Shown piece after piece: positions 1 through 7,538 of a stretch of DNA of 12,525 bases. Every line of letters begins with the position of its first letter. Position 1 is the stretch's first letter. The position numbers were made by a program, and so were the translations under genes. The notes beneath the pieces are model-generated. The model made no database searches. It saw nothing but the letters and a program-made list of their open reading frames with translations, and had not been told where the DNA came from. The stretch is taken from the NCBI GenBank assembly GCA_965368115.1, contig CBDULQ010000097.1:1-12525 (forward strand). The letters run 5' to 3'. This DNA comes from CBDULQ01 sp965368115 (GTDB lineage Bacteria > Pseudomonadota > Gammaproteobacteria > SZUA-229).

Positions 1-20
1 GCATACCTCTTGCTGATACA

Positions 21-68
21 CAACCAAGGTAAATTTTCTCCCCCAAGAATTTAAGCAACCGAGGTAAA
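21..68 (+). repeat. Imperfect 13-bp direct repeat in the glpE leader
   Basis: CAACCAAGGTAAA (21-33) recurs as CAACCGAGGTAAA (56-68), 12 of 13 bases identical and 35 bp apart. The second copy supplies the GAGGT ribosome-binding site of the rhodanese gene at 74. The first copy has no usable start codon behind it. Bases 1-20 may be the tail of an upstream gene, but too little is visible to say. Confidence 0.5.
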
Positions 69-73
69 CCACC

Positions 74-439
74 ATGGCCTACGAAGAGATCCACGCCCAC
101 GAAGTCGAGAACTTTCTGCAGCAGCCCAACACCGTAGTCATCGATATCCGTGATATCCACAGCTACAACCAGGGCCACATGAAAGATGCCATGCACATCG
201 ATGGTCCGACCATGGGCAAGCTGATTCGCATGCGTAAGAGTAATCCGGTGGTGCTGGTGTACTGTTATCACGGTAACAGCAGTCGTGATATGGCGGATAT
301 GATCTCGCGTTTCGGTTTTACCAATGTGAGTCATGTCATCGGTGGCTGGGAGGCCTGGGTGAATTACCAGGCGTCACAGACCGCACGTACGCATCAGGCG
401 GATGATTTCCAGCCTGGTATGGTCGAAGCGTTCGCCTGA
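74..439 (+). CDS. glpE: Single-domain rhodanese (thiosulfate sulfurtransferase), GlpE/RhdN type
   Basis: This 121-aa protein is a one-domain rhodanese, which moves sulfane sulfur through a cysteine persulfide to cyanide, thioredoxin or other acceptors in the cytoplasm. The active-site loop CYHGNSS has the catalytic Cys at residue 64 and matches the E. coli GlpE loop. The VVIDIRD strand near residue 21 and the GGWEAW motif near 90 are standard for the fold. Length is close to E. coli GlpE (108 aa), with a short polar C-terminal extension. The start is set by GAGGT at 61-65, eight bases upstream. The next gene follows at 25 nt. With a monothiol glutaredoxin and a NafY-like protein downstream, it resembles the nif-linked rhodanese RhdN of Azotobacter, so it may supply sulfur for nitrogenase cluster assembly. 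That role is inferred from neighbours. Confidence 0.92.
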   Translation: MAYEEIHAHEVENFLQQPNTVVIDIRDIHSYNQGHMKDAMHIDGPTMGKLIRMRKSNPVVLVYCYHGNSSRDMADMISRFGFTNVSHVIGGWEAWVNYQASQTARTHQADDFQPGMVEAFA

Positions 440-464
440 TTACCGCTTAGTAAAGGCCGCATTG

Positions 465-926
465 ATGAGTCTACCTCAGGAACTTGTCAACTGGGCGCTG
501 GCTCAGGGGTTTGATGCCGACAACATCAATGGTCGTGTTGAGAACGGTACCTCGCCCCTGATGCTGGCGGCTCAGCAAAATGATCTGTCTCGTCTTCAGT
601 TATTGCTCGATGCCGGTGCCGATGTCAACCTGATCAATGACGACGAAAACAACGCCCTCTGGTTTGCCTGTTTTGCCAATAATCCGCACATGGCGCAGCT
701 CCTCATCGATTACGGTTGTGACATCAACAACCAGAATGTAAACGGTGCAACAGCTCTGGTGTACTGCGCTTCGGCGGGTAAATACGAGCTGGTACGTCGT
801 CTGGTCGAAGCCGGTGCGGATGTACACAGGAGAACCCTGGACGGCTTTACGGCACTGGACAGTGCCAGCACTTTACCGATTCTGAAATTTCTTAAACCTC
901 TGTATGCCGAAACCCTGGCATGCTGA
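465..926 (+). CDS. Small ankyrin-repeat protein
   Basis: This 153-aa protein is built almost entirely of ankyrin repeats at about residues 28-58, 61-91, 93-124 and 126-145. The consensus is clear: a TPLMLAA-like opening (here SPLMLAAQ), then LLLDAGADVN, LLIDYGCDIN and LVEAGADVH. Ankyrin repeats bind partner proteins, and no catalytic domain is present. It has no signal peptide or membrane segment, so it is probably cytosolic. An in-frame ATG at 402 lies inside the rhodanese gene. ATG 465 is preferred because AAAGG at 452-456 precedes it by eight bases and it leaves a 25-nt gap after the rhodanese stop. It lies 22 nt before the glutaredoxin gene and is almost certainly co-transcribed. A scaffold role among the Fe-S trafficking proteins is plausible, but no partner can be named from sequence. 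Confidence 0.88.
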   Translation: MSLPQELVNWALAQGFDADNINGRVENGTSPLMLAAQQNDLSRLQLLLDAGADVNLINDDENNALWFACFANNPHMAQLLIDYGCDINNQNVNGATALVYCASAGKYELVRRLVEAGADVHRRTLDGFTALDSASTLPILKFLKPLYAETLAC

Positions 927-948
927 TGCAATCCTTAAGGCTCTAAAC

Positions 949-1266
949 ATGAATGCAACTGTCGATAAAATCAAACAGCAACTGGCCGATAACCCGGTCA
1001 TCCTGTATATGAAAGGTACGCCGGATGAACCGAGTTGCGGTTTCTCCGCCAAGGCGGCTTCGGTATTAAAGTCAACCGGCGTTAATTTCGCTTACGTCAA
1101 CGTACTGGCATCACCTTTTATCATGGAACGCCTGCCCGAGGTTTCCGATTTCCCGACGTTTCCGCAACTGTTCATCAAAGGTGAAATCGTCGGCGGCAGC
1201 GACATCGTCGAGGAGCTGTACAACAACGGCGAATTGATGCCCATGCTGAAAGCAGCCATCCAATGA
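949..1266 (+). CDS. grxD: CGFS monothiol glutaredoxin (Grx4/GrxD family)
   Basis: This 105-aa protein is a class II monothiol glutaredoxin. Such proteins dimerise around a glutathione-ligated [2Fe-2S] cluster, or pair with a BolA protein, to store and deliver clusters. The CGFS motif has its Cys at residue 30, as in E. coli Grx4. The family's other markers are present: MKGTPDEP, the TFPQLF cis-proline motif and GGSDI for glutathione binding. It is about ten residues shorter than E. coli Grx4, at the C-terminus. An upstream ATG at 904 lies inside the ankyrin gene; ATG 949 is chosen because AAGG at 937-940 precedes it by eight bases and the family N-terminus starts there. The last codons overlap the start of the BolA-like gene. 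A nif-linked copy like Grx5nif of Azotobacter is an alternative to the housekeeping one. Confidence 0.95.
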   Translation: MNATVDKIKQQLADNPVILYMKGTPDEPSCGFSAKAASVLKSTGVNFAYVNVLASPFIMERLPEVSDFPTFPQLFIKGEIVGGSDIVEELYNNGELMPMLKAAIQ

Positions 1267-1490
1267 ACGATAGCGAAATTATCGAACGCATTGCTGCCGC
1301 CTACCCCGGTGCGGTAATCGATGCGGTTGGTGCAGATTGTAATTTCGAGGTGTATGTCATCAGTGAACAGTTCGCCGGTGTCGGACTGTTGCAACGACAG
1401 AAGGCGGTGCTGGCCCTGTTTAAAGATGAAATTACCAGCGGTAAATTACATGCCCTGTCTGTGAAGGCAAAAACCCCTGAAGAACAGTAG
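1263..1490 (+). CDS. ibaG: BolA family protein, IbaG-like
   Basis: This 75-aa protein has the BolA fold (class II KH-like). BolA proteins form heterodimers with CGFS glutaredoxins and help ligate a shared [2Fe-2S] cluster. The C-terminal stretch LHALSVKAKTP closely resembles E. coli IbaG (YrbA). The invariant His is residue 63, and Cys26 lies in the first variable loop, where the second ligand of this family (His or Cys) sits. It is slightly shorter than E. coli IbaG, ending soon after the KAKTPEEQ segment. ATG 1263 overlaps the end of the glutaredoxin gene as ATGA, so the two are translationally coupled, which fits a fixed-ratio Grx-BolA complex. IbaG and BolA proper are hard to separate by eye; the symbol is the closer match. 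Confidence 0.9.
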   Translation: MNDSEIIERIAAAYPGAVIDAVGADCNFEVYVISEQFAGVGLLQRQKAVLALFKDEITSGKLHALSVKAKTPEEQ

Positions 1491-1546
1491 GCCAATTCAG
1501 GCCTGGTACAGATAACACTTTAACTCTAACCCCCTCGGAGTTTGTC

Positions 1547-2278
1547 ATGGCTGAGTTAAACATTGATCGCGATACCGCGTTACGTATCGCTCTGGCTGCA
1601 CGCAGCCTGCCCGATATCGATCTGCCCAGCCTGATCGAAGTACTCAACGATCGCCTGGGTCCACCACTGGACCTGACCAAACTGGCGCGCATTACCGTTA
1701 CCGATCTGAAAACCGGACTGGGTAGTCTGGATGGCGAGGAAGACGGCGAAGACATTGGTATCGGACTCGATCCGATGAAGCTCGCGGTGCGTATTCTGTG
1801 GGGCGAAACAGACGATGACGACACCCTGCCCAGCGCCGAACCCTACGAGGACGGCGACATTCCGGGCTCTATTCGGGTCGGATTCGCGTCCAACACCGGC
1901 AATAACCTGGACGGCCACTTCGGCTCCTGTCTCAGGTTTCTGGTATATCAGGTTTCGGCAAGCGACAGTCGGCTGATCGACATTCGCTCTGCCGCAGAAG
2001 CTGATCTGTCCGACGACCGAAATGCGTTTCGTGCAAATATCGTCGCCGATTGTGACGTGCTCTATGTCGTTTCAGTCGGTGGTCCAGCCGCAGCGAAAAT
2101 CATTCGAGCCGGTATCTACCCGCTGAAAAAAATCGAAGGTGGCGATGCCTGTGATGTCATTTCTGAATTCCAGCAGGTGATGCGCGGTTCACCCCCACCC
2201 TGGCTGGCGAAAATCCTCGGAGTTACCGCGGAACAACGATTGAAGAATTACCATGGCGAAGATTCGGACGCTGATTGA
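1547..2278 (+). CDS. nafY: NafY/NifY-type nitrogenase cofactor-binding protein (NifX domain)
   Basis: This 243-aa protein has two parts. Residues 1-90 form a helical, acid-ended N-terminal domain, followed by an Asp/Glu-rich linker to about 107. Residues 108-230 are a NifX/dinitrogenase iron-molybdenum cofactor domain. The second part carries DGHFGSC, with His124 at the position used by A. vinelandii NafY (His121) for FeMo-co binding, and the PPPWLAKILG tail typical of NifX/NifY/NafY. The two-domain size fits NafY or NifY (about 220-240 aa) and excludes single-domain NifX. Family members hold FeMo-co or its precursors, or stabilise apo-dinitrogenase. GGAG at 1537-1540 precedes the start by six bases. 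It lies 56 nt after the BolA-like gene and probably ends that operon. NifY is the main alternative name. Confidence 0.85.
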   Translation: MAELNIDRDTALRIALAARSLPDIDLPSLIEVLNDRLGPPLDLTKLARITVTDLKTGLGSLDGEEDGEDIGIGLDPMKLAVRILWGETDDDDTLPSAEPYEDGDIPGSIRVGFASNTGNNLDGHFGSCLRFLVYQVSASDSRLIDIRSAAEADLSDDRNAFRANIVADCDVLYVVSVGGPAAAKIIRAGIYPLKKIEGGDACDVISEFQQVMRGSPPPWLAKILGVTAEQRLKNYHGEDSDAD

Positions 2279-2340
2279 TTCCATAGCGTTATATCGAAAA
2301 AGAACGTTAATTTTCGGCCAGGTCAAATCACAAAACTGAC

Positions 2341-2419
2341 ATTCTCCTGTAATGACCTCGTTACCGGCCTGGTGTTAAATCAGGCGCAAATCATAATGCC
2401 TGCCGGTTCCCAGGAGAAT
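2341..2419 (+). promoter_or_regulatory. Structured leader that can sequester the ribosome-binding site of the 1651-aa gene
   Basis: ATTCTCCTG at 2341-2349 is the exact reverse complement of CAGGAGAAT at 2411-2419, which contains the AGGAG ribosome-binding site of the gene at 2424. Nested inside is a second helix, ACCGGC (2363-2368) with GCCGGT (2402-2407). Within that, CAGGC at 2381-2385 can pair with GCCTG at 2367-2371 or 2398-2402. The nested fold would hide the ribosome-binding site. It matches no riboswitch class that I recognise, so function is inferred from pairing only. Confidence 0.4.
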
Positions 2420-2423
2420 AATA

Positions 2424-5400
2424 ATGTATCGCCGCACCGTCACTCTGTCCTTGCTCACCCATCTATTCGCTGCATCCACAATACTAACGCCGGTCGTCGG
2501 TCATGCCTTACAGGTAACCGGCCCATCAAGTAGCGTCCTGCCTTATCTCGACACTCATCTACCCGGTGTCTCGGTTGAATCGATTCTGACCGTCAATGAC
2601 GGCACAATACCCAAAGCCGGTGGTGGCACGACCCGGATGGTGGGTATTCCCGACGGACTAGGTGTGATCGATGGCGCTGAACTGACGCCCGCCGATCCTG
2701 ATCATTTTTATCTTCTGGTCAATCATGAAATCAGCGCATCTCAAGGCATTGTACGGGATCACGGCAACGCCGGCTCTTTCGTTTCCAAATGGAAAATCAG
2801 CAAAGCCACCCATGAAGTGGTCGAAGGCGATGATCTAATCAAACAGACGTTTAGCTGGGATGAAAGTGCTGGAAATTTCGTGACCAGTAACCTCACATTC
2901 GACCGTTTGTGTTCTGCCGATCGGCCAGCGACCAGCGCACTCTTTAACAGCGCCAGCGGTCGTGGTAGCCAGGAAATCTTTTATCTGAACGGTGAAGAAA
3001 CTTTCGGCGGCCGCGCTTTTGCCCACCAGGTCACCGGCACCAATGCGGGTAACAGTTACCATCTGCCCCACTTTGGTTATGCGGCATTTGAAAATGTCCT
3101 TTTAAGCCCCACGGAACAGGATGCAACCGTCGCCATCATGCTGGACGACGCCAGTAATGGTGAAGTTTATGTTTATGTCGGACAGAAAACTGCCGCCGGC
3201 AGCGAAGTCGAACGCGCCGGTTTAATGAACGGTAACCTGTATGCCATCGCGGTGGAAGGCAAACCTTACGAACTGGATGATAATCTGAATGCAGCCATCG
3301 CTAACAGCGAGACCTTCACTCTGAAACTCATCGGTACTCCAGGCGACCGTCCCATGGACGGCGCTGATATGGAAGCACGTGGTACAGATACGGTATCTCC
3401 GGTCAATCCCACACAGCATTTCGAAAGTCTTAAAATGGGTGGTCCTGAAGACGGCGTGTGGGATACACGTCCGGGCATGGAAGGTGTGTTCTATTTTGCC
3501 ACCAAAGGGACCAGCTCAAACGGCATCAACGCACCGACTCGGCTATGGAAATTAAGCTTCGATGACATTGCCGACCCGAGTGCCGGCGGTACGCTCTCCC
3601 TGCTGCTGGATGGTCCCGCCAATCGCCTGGGTAGCCTGGACAATATGACCTTCGCCATCATCAACGGTGAAGCAAAACTGTTTATACAGGAAGACCTTGG
3701 CAGTGATGTTCGCCTGAGCAAAATCTGGGAATACGACATTGCCAGCGCACAACTGGAGGAAATTGCCGCACATGATGCCGAGCGTTTCGTCGAAGGCGGC
3801 AGCCAGTTTATAACCACCAACGAAGAGTCATCCGGCATCATCAGCCTGGGTGATGTACTGGGAGAAGGCTGGTTTGCCGCAACCGTCCAGGTACACAGCA
3901 ACGCGGGCCTGGCGGCCTCGACCGAACAGGTTGAACACGGCCAGCTGGTATTGCTGAACATTGCCGGTCGAAATGCAGATCTGCAACGCCAGCCCATCAT
4001 TTCTTCGGGCGACCTGTGGAACTATCGTGTCGATGGCACCGATCCGGGTAACAACTGGAACCAGCCGGGCTTCACCATCGATGCCAACTGGAACACCACA
4101 ACAGACGGTGTACCCACCGGCCCGGTAGCGACTTCACTCGGTTATGGCGAAGCCGCCGGCTCTCTGGTCAGCGATCTGGTTCAACCCGCCACACCACGTG
4201 CCGCCAGCTACTATTTCCGTCGCGAATTCAGCCTGGACAATCCTGCTGATGTCACCCTGTTCGATCTGTACATGAAAGTCGACGACGGTGCCGTGGTGTA
4301 TATCAACGGCGTCGAAGTGGCTCGTTACAATATGGATCTGAATCTGGTGGCGGACAACAGCACTTATGCTTCGGCTAATGAAGCAGCAGAACGCGACTGG
4401 AAGCATATCGCCGTCACTTCGGAGTCGGTGCCGTTGCAGGCAAGCGGCAACGTGATCGCCGTGTCGATCCACCAGGAAAATAACAGCAGTTCCGATATGC
4501 GTATGGATATGGCGCTGTTTGCGTGGAACGCTTCGCCGGATGCGGGCTCACTACCGGCAACACCGGATAACCTGACCACCGGCAATATCACTGAGACCGG
4601 CCTGGAACTGAGCTGGAATGCGGTGAACAACGCCGACTTCCTGCGCATAGAACGACAGGCACAGGGCGATGTCGCCTGGGCGGTCATCGAAGACGAATAT
4701 CCCGGTGAATTCACCCGCTACACCGACAATGAACTGCAATCCGGTATCACTTATAACTATCGACTGGTCGCACACAACATTCACGGCCGTAGCTCACAAA
4801 GTGCGATCGCCTCGGCCACTACCCAGGTTTCCCTGGTACCGGTCATTTTTGAAGAGAACTTCGATGTATCGAACAGCTTCGGTCAGTTTAGCGCAATCGA
4901 TGTCGCCGAACCCAATGCGGCCTGGAGCTGGGTACTCTGGGATTTCGGCTCGACCGGTGCGGTACAGGGCAATAACTACGGCAGCGGAAACGGACCGACA
5001 GAGGACTGGTTGATTACGACCAACCCAATCAACTTCCTGTTCTACCGTAACGAAACGCTGCAATACGACTCACAGATTTCATTTAGCGGTCCTGCACCCC
5101 AGGTACTGATTTCAACCGATTACGACCCTGCGGTTCACTTCGATCCCAACCAGGCGAACTGGACACTGATCAATGAAGACAACAGTGCTTACGGCGATTT
5201 AACCCCGGCGGGCCCGTTCGATCTTTCCGCCGTCGACAACACCGCTTACCTGGCCTTCAAATATACCGGCAACGGTGGTTCAGGTGGCCAAAGTGCACGC
5301 TTTACTCTGGATGACGTACTGATCAAAGGTGACTGCGGTTATGATTTTGAAGGCGCGGAAAATACCGATGTCGCGGCAAATACCGGCAGCCACTGGGCAG

Positions 5401-7379
5401 TCGTCAACGCCGGTTCCGCCTACGGCTGGCAATACGACACCCGTGCCGGTCAACAGGGTGCGGTGAACAATAACTTTGGATCACCGGCCGGTGGCAGCAA
5501 CGCCGGTATCGAAGCCGACGACTGGCTGATCAGTCCACCGCTGAATCTGGCCGGTCCGTTGTCCGGTGTGGATTTCGATTATTACGAAAATTTTGGCGAC
5601 ACTCTAAGCCAGCCGCTGAGCCTGCTGGTGACAAGCAGTTACACCGGTGATCCGAACACGACCGCCTGGACCGACATTACACCCACGGGCCTTGACGGTT
5701 CCACTAGCGATGCCTGGATTCAGGTTTCCAGCCAGGTATTCGGCCTGACCGGTAGTGATGTGCGCATCGCGTTCCGCTATCAGTCTGCAGGTAACGGTGG
5801 CGGTACAACCAAACGCATCGGTATCGATAATGTCTGCCTCACCGTACCCGGTGGACCGCTGGAAGCCGGATTTAATTACAACCGCCAGGGCGGCAACGTC
5901 ACCTTTGTACCTTCGGTGTCCGGCGGTTTACCGCCCTACCAGTTAAACTGGGATTTCGGTGACGGCTACACCTCAGGCGAAGATGCGCCGACCCATGAAT
6001 ACACTCAGGCCGGGAACTACATCGTGACACTGACGGTGACCGACGACGAAGGCGGTGAAGTCGTGATCACACTGGATCAACCGGTTGTGGTCACCCAGTT
6101 TACAGTCCCGGAAAAACGGGCTGATGTACGTATCGCCACCTTCAACACCTCGATGAATCGCCCGGCATCCGGTACCCTGGCTCAAGCACTCGCGGCCGGC
6201 GACGACAGCCAGATCCAGCAGGTCGCGGAAGTCATTCAACGCGCCAATCCGGACATCGTACTGCTCAATGAATTTGACCAGATTTACGATGCCAACGGCC
6301 ACTTTGATCGCGCCGCCACCGAAACCAGCATCGAAGACTTCAAACGCAACTATCTGCAGGTTGCACAGGCCGCGGATACCGAAGCCGTGTATTACGACTA
6401 CATCTACGTCGCACCGGTTAACACCGGCGTACCTTCCGGCTTCGACTTCAATAACAACGGCGCTACAACGGATCCCGACGACGCCTTCGGCTTTGGTGTG
6501 TTCCCGGGTCAATACGGCATGGTGCTGTTGTCGAAACATAAAATCATCGAGCACCAGGTGCGCACCTTCCAGAAATTCCGCTGGAAGGATATGCCCGGTG
6601 CACTATTGCCGCCGGATCCAAATGACACCGACGGTGACGGCGACACCAGCAGTTATTACAACAAGGACGAACTTGACGTGTTCCGCCTGTCATCAAAGAG
6701 CCACTGGGATATCCCTGTGCGAGTACATGGTGTCGGCATCGTCCATATCCTGGCCAGTCATCCGACACCACCGGTATTTGATGACGGCACCAGTGGCATC
6801 GATACCGATGTCGCGGACTGGAACGGATTGCGCAATCACGACGAGATTCGTTTCTGGTCAGACTATGTCAACTTCAGTAAAAGTCGCTACATATACGACG
6901 ACCGGGAGTGGGAACGTGCCGGTGAACATGTACCCCATTGGCGACGTGGCGGTCTGCGTCCCAATGCCCGCTTCGTCATCATGGGGGACATGAATGCCGA
7001 CCCTGTCGATGGCGATGCCAGCTACGATCCGGCTAATCTGCTGTTAAGCAGCGGCCAGGTCGACACCAGCGTCACCCCCACCAGCGCCGGTGCACTCGAA
7101 CAGGTCCCCGACAGTTACAACAATCGGGAAAACAAAACCGCGAGCTTCAACCTGCGTGCTGATTATGTTCTGCCGTCTATAGCGGGCTGGGATTATCGCC
7201 AGGGCTGGGTCTTCTGGCCACTGAGCACCGACCTCGAAGCCGATCTTCTCAATGCATCGGATCATCGCATGGTGGTTATCGATGTCGATCGAGAGCGTCG
7301 TTTCGGCCGTTTCTTTGAATGGCTGTTCCACTGGAAACATCACGACGATGCGTTTCCTGCGGACAAAAAGCACCGGTAA
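2424..7379 (+). CDS. Large secreted multidomain protein: DUF839/PhoX-like region plus endonuclease/exonuclease/phosphatase domain
   Basis: This 1651-aa protein starts with a signal peptide cut near residue 28 (VVGHA). Regions in order: 30-520, DUF839/PhoX-like, probably a beta-propeller (GEETFGGRAFAH near 190); 525-703, galactose-binding-like, with DDGAVVYINGVEV; 711-801, fibronectin type III; 807-969 and 970-1143, two choice-of-anchor-J/cleaved-adhesin-like jelly-rolls; 1145-1226, PKD with WDFGDG at 1176; 1231-1625, endonuclease/exonuclease/phosphatase. The last keeps the expected residues: Asn1241 (ATFN), Glu1283 (NEFD), His1446, GDMN at 1521-1524 and SDH at 1612-1614. Asp-rich segments at 1341-1353 and 1398-1408 resemble calcium loops. 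It likely cleaves phosphoesters or DNA outside the cell; the substrate is unknown. No sorting tail is seen, and the basic, aromatic C-terminus is unlike GlyGly-CTERM. AGGAG precedes the start by seven bases. It appears monocistronic. The N-terminal family call is the least certain. Confidence 0.85.
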   Translation: MYRRTVTLSLLTHLFAASTILTPVVGHALQVTGPSSSVLPYLDTHLPGVSVESILTVNDGTIPKAGGGTTRMVGIPDGLGVIDGAELTPADPDHFYLLVNHEISASQGIVRDHGNAGSFVSKWKISKATHEVVEGDDLIKQTFSWDESAGNFVTSNLTFDRLCSADRPATSALFNSASGRGSQEIFYLNGEETFGGRAFAHQVTGTNAGNSYHLPHFGYAAFENVLLSPTEQDATVAIMLDDASNGEVYVYVGQKTAAGSEVERAGLMNGNLYAIAVEGKPYELDDNLNAAIANSETFTLKLIGTPGDRPMDGADMEARGTDTVSPVNPTQHFESLKMGGPEDGVWDTRPGMEGVFYFATKGTSSNGINAPTRLWKLSFDDIADPSAGGTLSLLLDGPANRLGSLDNMTFAIINGEAKLFIQEDLGSDVRLSKIWEYDIASAQLEEIAAHDAERFVEGGSQFITTNEESSGIISLGDVLGEGWFAATVQVHSNAGLAASTEQVEHGQLVLLNIAGRNADLQRQPIISSGDLWNYRVDGTDPGNNWNQPGFTIDANWNTTTDGVPTGPVATSLGYGEAAGSLVSDLVQPATPRAASYYFRREFSLDNPADVTLFDLYMKVDDGAVVYINGVEVARYNMDLNLVADNSTYASANEAAERDWKHIAVTSESVPLQASGNVIAVSIHQENNSSSDMRMDMALFAWNASPDAGSLPATPDNLTTGNITETGLELSWNAVNNADFLRIERQAQGDVAWAVIEDEYPGEFTRYTDNELQSGITYNYRLVAHNIHGRSSQSAIASATTQVSLVPVIFEENFDVSNSFGQFSAIDVAEPNAAWSWVLWDFGSTGAVQGNNYGSGNGPTEDWLITTNPINFLFYRNETLQYDSQISFSGPAPQVLISTDYDPAVHFDPNQANWTLINEDNSAYGDLTPAGPFDLSAVDNTAYLAFKYTGNGGSGGQSARFTLDDVLIKGDCGYDFEGAENTDVAANTGSHWAVVNAGSAYGWQYDTRAGQQGAVNNNFGSPAGGSNAGIEADDWLISPPLNLAGPLSGVDFDYYENFGDTLSQPLSLLVTSSYTGDPNTTAWTDITPTGLDGSTSDAWIQVSSQVFGLTGSDVRIAFRYQSAGNGGGTTKRIGIDNVCLTVPGGPLEAGFNYNRQGGNVTFVPSVSGGLPPYQLNWDFGDGYTSGEDAPTHEYTQAGNYIVTLTVTDDEGGEVVITLDQPVVVTQFTVPEKRADVRIATFNTSMNRPASGTLAQALAAGDDSQIQQVAEVIQRANPDIVLLNEFDQIYDANGHFDRAATETSIEDFKRNYLQVAQAADTEAVYYDYIYVAPVNTGVPSGFDFNNNGATTDPDDAFGFGVFPGQYGMVLLSKHKIIEHQVRTFQKFRWKDMPGALLPPDPNDTDGDGDTSSYYNKDELDVFRLSSKSHWDIPVRVHGVGIVHILASHPTPPVFDDGTSGIDTDVADWNGLRNHDEIRFWSDYVNFSKSRYIYDDREWERAGEHVPHWRRGGLRPNARFVIMGDMNADPVDGDASYDPANLLLSSGQVDTSVTPTSAGALEQVPDSYNNRENKTASFNLRADYVLPSIAGWDYRQGWVFWPLSTDLEADLLNASDHRMVVIDVDRERRFGRFFEWLFHWKHHDDAFPADKKHR

Positions 7380-7401
7380 GCCAGATCCATCGAAATCCTG
7401 G

Positions 7402-7434
7402 AAGCGATATCCTGTATAACACAGGATATCGCTT
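7402..7434 (+). terminator. Perfect 14-bp stem-loop after the large secreted-protein gene
   Basis: AAGCGATATCCTGT (7402-7415) and ACAGGATATCGCTT (7421-7434) are exact reverse complements around a 5-nt loop. It lies 22 nt after the stop codon at 7379. There is no long T-tract behind it, so it may act as a transcription terminator, an mRNA 3'-end stabiliser, or both. The stem is nearly symmetrical and would also form in antisense RNA. Confidence 0.6.
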
Positions 7435-7488
7435 AGCCGGTACAGGCAGAGCCGCTGCAGGTGGTTTGCTTGTGGGATGTCCCTTCTG

Positions 7489-7517
7489 CTGGTAACATGC
7501 AGCCTCGCTGTTACCGG
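7489..7517 (+). repeat. Inverted repeat upstream of yjdM
   Basis: GGTAACA (7491-7497) and TGTTACC (7509-7515) form a perfect 7-bp dyad with an 11-bp centre, extended by a T-G wobble and a C-G pair at the outer ends. It ends 21 nt before the yjdM start. The left arm includes TGGTAACAT, a partial extended -10 element. The dyad could be an operator over the promoter or a leader hairpin; the sequence alone does not decide. Confidence 0.35.
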
Positions 7518-7538
7518 TTTACCTTAAGAAATACCCTC

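Noticed and set aside
402..464. Longer N-terminus for the ankyrin protein from ATG 402
   Set aside because: It would overlap the rhodanese gene by 38 nt and add residues unlike ankyrin repeats. ATG 465 has a better ribosome-binding site.
2295..2316. CGAAAA...TTTTCG hairpin as terminator of the left operon
   Set aside because: The 6-bp stem is AT-rich with a 10-nt loop and no T-tract, too weak to call.
5973..6554. 193-codon open frame on the minus strand
   Set aside because: It is antisense to the PKD and nuclease domains of the large secreted protein, whose conserved motifs prove the plus frame. No ribosome-binding site or recognisable motif supports it.
6268..6993. 241-codon open frame on the plus strand
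   Set aside because: It is an out-of-frame shadow of the nuclease/phosphatase domain, and the conserved GDMN and HPTPP motifs are in the other frame. Composition is odd (Thr/Ser/Arg/Ile rich).
7461..7538. Longer N-terminus for YjdM from ATG 7461
   Set aside because: The family begins at the residues encoded from 7539, and the extra part lies across the inverted repeat at 7489-7517.
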